Below the pieces are notes generated by a model. It was given only the letters and a program-made list of their open reading frames with translations, was not told the DNA's origin and searched no databases. This document shows positions 5,701 through 7,008 of a DNA stretch of 7,008 nucleotides, in pieces (the stretch's first letter is position 1; each line of letters opens with the position of its first letter). Source of the DNA: Fibrobacter sp. UBA1765 (lineage in GTDB: Bacteria; Fibrobacterota; Fibrobacteria; Fibrobacterales; Fibrobacteraceae); NCBI GenBank assembly GCA_002314675.1, contig DCGZ01000003.1, positions 26,165-33,172 on the forward strand. The letters run 5' to 3'. Position numbers and translations under genes: made by a program.

Positions 5701-7008
5701 CGGAAGGTGGCAAGCCATCTGGTCACCATCGAAGTCAGCGTTAAATGCTGTACATACGAGCGGGTGGAGGCGAATTGCGTTACCTTCGATAAGCTTCGGG
5801 TAGAAGGCCTGGATACCGAGGCGGTGAAGCGTCGGAGCACGGTTAAGCATAACCGGATGGTCTTCAATGATCTGTTCAAGAATGTCCCAAACTTCCGGGC
5901 GTTCAGAGTCAACGTAACGGCGTGCAGCCTTTACGGTGTAAACCATGCCTTCTTCTTCAAGGCGCTGGATAATGAACGGCTTGTAAAGTTCAAGAGCCAT
6001 ACGCTTCGGGAGACCGCACTGGTGCATCTTGAGTTCCGGACCAACAACGATCACAGAACGACCAGAGTAGTCAACACGCTTACCGAGCAAGTTCATACGG
6101 AAGCGGCCAGTCTTACCCTTCAAGAGTTCAGAGAGGGACTTCATCGGGCGGGCGCTACCGGCACGAACGGAACGGCGGCTACCATCGAACAACTGGTCAA
6201 CGGCTTCCTGCAACATACGCTTTTCGTTGCAAAGAATAACGTTCGGAGCCTTGATGTCGATAAGCTTCTTCAAGCGGGAGTTACGTGTAATAACCTTGCG
6301 ATAGAGTTCGTTCAAGTCAGATGTTGCAAAACGGCCACCATCGAGTGGAACGAGCGGACGAAGATCCGGTGGAATAACCGGGAGAACATCCATGATCATC
6401 CATTCCGGCTGGTTCGGCAAGAGCTTTGCTTCACGCGGGAAGATTTCACGGAATTCGTCATAAGCTTCAGCGGCAATAAAGTTTTCGTTCTTCTTCAAAT
6501 AGTCAATCTTGAACTTGACCATCGCATCGTACAATTCACTCATCCAAGGCATATCGCTGCGGCGAGCCTTTTCTGGAGATTCGAAATACATGCGGAAGGA
6601 TTCGATCTGGGACTTGCGGAATGCGTCGACAATCTTCAAACGCTTGAGAGCGTCATCGCGCTTTGTCTTGGACTTGGACTTAACGCCATCTTCACCGCGA
6701 AGTTCTTCAGCAAGAGCCTTAAGGTCAAGACGAGCAAGCAACTGCTTAATTGCAGATGCACCCATCTTAGCGTCAAAATGACGACCTTCATTGACAAGGT
6801 CCATGTACTGGAATTCGTCAATCAAGTCATACATCTTGAGGTCTGTGTCCATCGGATCGAGAACGATGTACTTTTCGTAATAGATTACGTTGTCAAGGGA
6901 CTTGGAATCAAGGCCAAGGAGGGCACCCACAATGCACGGAGTGTTCTTGACGAACCAGGTGTGTGCAAGAGGGATAGCAAGTTCGATGTGACCCATACGT
7001 TCACGACG
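2800..7008 (-). CDS. rpoC: DNA-directed RNA polymerase subunit β' (partial, N-terminus cut)
   Basis: The catalytic β' subunit. The frame is open through the window edge and reads RRER before MGHIEL, which aligns near E. coli residue 100. About 100 N-terminal residues, including the first zinc site and the zipper, are therefore outside; the Met at 6996 is internal. Counting from that Met: an extra segment of about 65 residues in the clamp (130-194), the lid (about 207-223), the rudder and switch-2 block (about 270-316), the catalytic NADFDGDQM with Asp421, Asp423 and Asp425 holding the active-site Mg, the bridge helix (about 756-795), and zinc site 2 made of Cys808, Cys882, Cys889 and Cys892. 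The trigger loop follows (about 907-940 and 1109-1127), split by an SI3-type insertion of about 170 residues. The C-terminus is an acidic tail (1353-1398). The stop is TAA at 2800-2802. All key residues in view are intact. rpoB is expected upstream beyond 7008; rpsL follows by 64 bp. Confidence 0.98.
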   Translation of the reverse strand, partial: RRERMGHIELAIPLAHTWFVKNTPCIVGALLGLDSKSLDNVIYYEKYIVLDPMDTDLKMYDLIDEFQYMDLVNEGRHFDAKMGASAIKQLLARLDLKALAEELRGEDGVKSKSKTKRDDALKRLKIVDAFRKSQIESFRMYFESPEKARRSDMPWMSELYDAMVKFKIDYLKKNENFIAAEAYDEFREIFPREAKLLPNQPEWMIMDVLPVIPPDLRPLVPLDGGRFATSDLNELYRKVITRNSRLKKLIDIKAPNVILCNEKRMLQEAVDQLFDGSRRSVRAGSARPMKSLSELLKGKTGRFRMNLLGKRVDYSGRSVIVVGPELKMHQCGLPKRMALELYKPFIIQRLEEEGMVYTVKAARRYVDSERPEVWDILEQIIEDHPVMLNRAPTLHRLGIQAFYPKLIEGNAIRLHPLVCTAFNADFDGDQMACHLPLSFETQLECRVLMLSSNNILHPASGQPIAVPSQDIVLGLYYISKPRPRRKGEGMRFYDPAEAIRAYENGKVDLNAWVYLRLPAGRKIYTGSLNEDTLLPGRTPKNVLCERETADDNGVSEVLVKAGDKIKFLTLKEPAMIKTTIGRIILNEFIPNELGFANDTFGKKVIAKSVDDLYRRTGNRMTVEYLDNLKANGYKWATRSGSSVAIAEMVIPKEKTQMLEDANNKVAQVRENYEEGIITDGERYNQIIDIWSKTTSDVAAKQWDLLSSDRDGFNPVYMMADSGARGSREQIKQLSGMRGLMQKPTKDLNGHEVIENPIKSCFREGLNVMEYFISSHGARKGLADTALKTADAGYLTRRLVDVAQDLVVNEADCGTKDGIEVSAFKDGDDTIIALGERLLGRAPVEDIKHPVSGEVIVAAGELVTERDIPKIENAGIEHVKMRSVLTCECPTGVCAKCYGRMLSSGRPVDLGEAVGVLAAQSIGEPGTQLTLRTFHIGGASSRLTVESDKKALVDGHVELENIDTVEHDGHKVVTSRMGELVIFDEAGINKGRYQVPYGSFINVVNLQKVKKGDSMFEWDPYNSPIICNVEGQIKFEDLQENVTYRVEKDEVTDVETWIIISDKRGKRRPAITVLNSAGDKVGHYMLPDAAILAVKEGERAEVGQVLAKLPRAVGKTKDITGGLPRVAELFEARVPKNAAIIVPIDGLVTYGEEVRGNQQVIIKDESLQLEETVLIPRGRHLSVHEGDRVRAGQKLCEGSVDPHDILRVQGAEEVQRHLVNEIQAVYRLQGVSIADKHIECIVRQMMRKVKVKDPGDSELLPGEEISKSRLRAINKALEAQGKNPVQEDPMLLGITKSSLATDSFISAASFQETTKILTRASIEGSVDPLCGLKENVIMGRLIPCGTGARHLRNISVVDSDAEAEAEEYRRRQAAGEFDDAEDAIQMLDDNDFDSNEEDESSNV

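Noticed and set aside
6994..6996. ATG at 6996 as the rpoC start
   Set aside because: The frame stays open to the window edge and the residues before it (RRER) match the conserved β' sequence around E. coli residue 100, so this Met is internal.

Overview
The window most likely comes from a Fibrobacter-type bacterium (Fibrobacterota, FCB group) of middling G+C content. The assignment rests on the RpoC sequence, which resembles Bacteroidota/Fibrobacterota β' subunits in several blocks, carries the Gram-negative SI3 insertion and ends in an acidic tail. It is a family-level judgement from memory; no database search was possible. All four protein genes lie on the minus strand, so the genetic order runs from the right end of the window to the left.

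Right to left: positions 7008-2800 hold rpoC, the RNA polymerase β' subunit, cut by the window edge so that about its first 100 codons are missing. A 64-bp gap follows, with a good promoter-like sequence. Next are rpsL (ribosomal protein S12, GTG start, 2735-2346) and, after 11 bp, rpsG (S7, 2334-1858). A strong hairpin at 1807-1838 closes this transcription and translation operon. There is no fusA or tuf after rpsG, so the classical str operon is cut short here and joined to the rpoBC unit.

After the terminator, a spacer of about 110 bp carries a perfect 12-bp inverted repeat (1751-1778) just upstream of a possible extended -10 element. It leads into a separately transcribed TolC-family outer-membrane efflux protein gene (1696-188). 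Its periplasmic adaptor and inner-membrane pump would be expected beyond position 1, but cannot be seen. Positions 1-187 carry no gene. They hold a small repeat-rich intergenic stretch with a long imperfect inverted repeat.

Most of the window is ordinary housekeeping DNA. The points worth a second look are an extra segment of about 65 residues in the RpoC clamp just before the lid, the palindrome in front of tolC, the internal rpsL promoter that fits both the sigma70 and the Bacteroidota consensus, the Ala/Tyr-rich insertion in the TolC protein, and the repeat structure downstream of tolC. I found no CRISPR array, tRNA, rRNA, insertion sequence or defence system.
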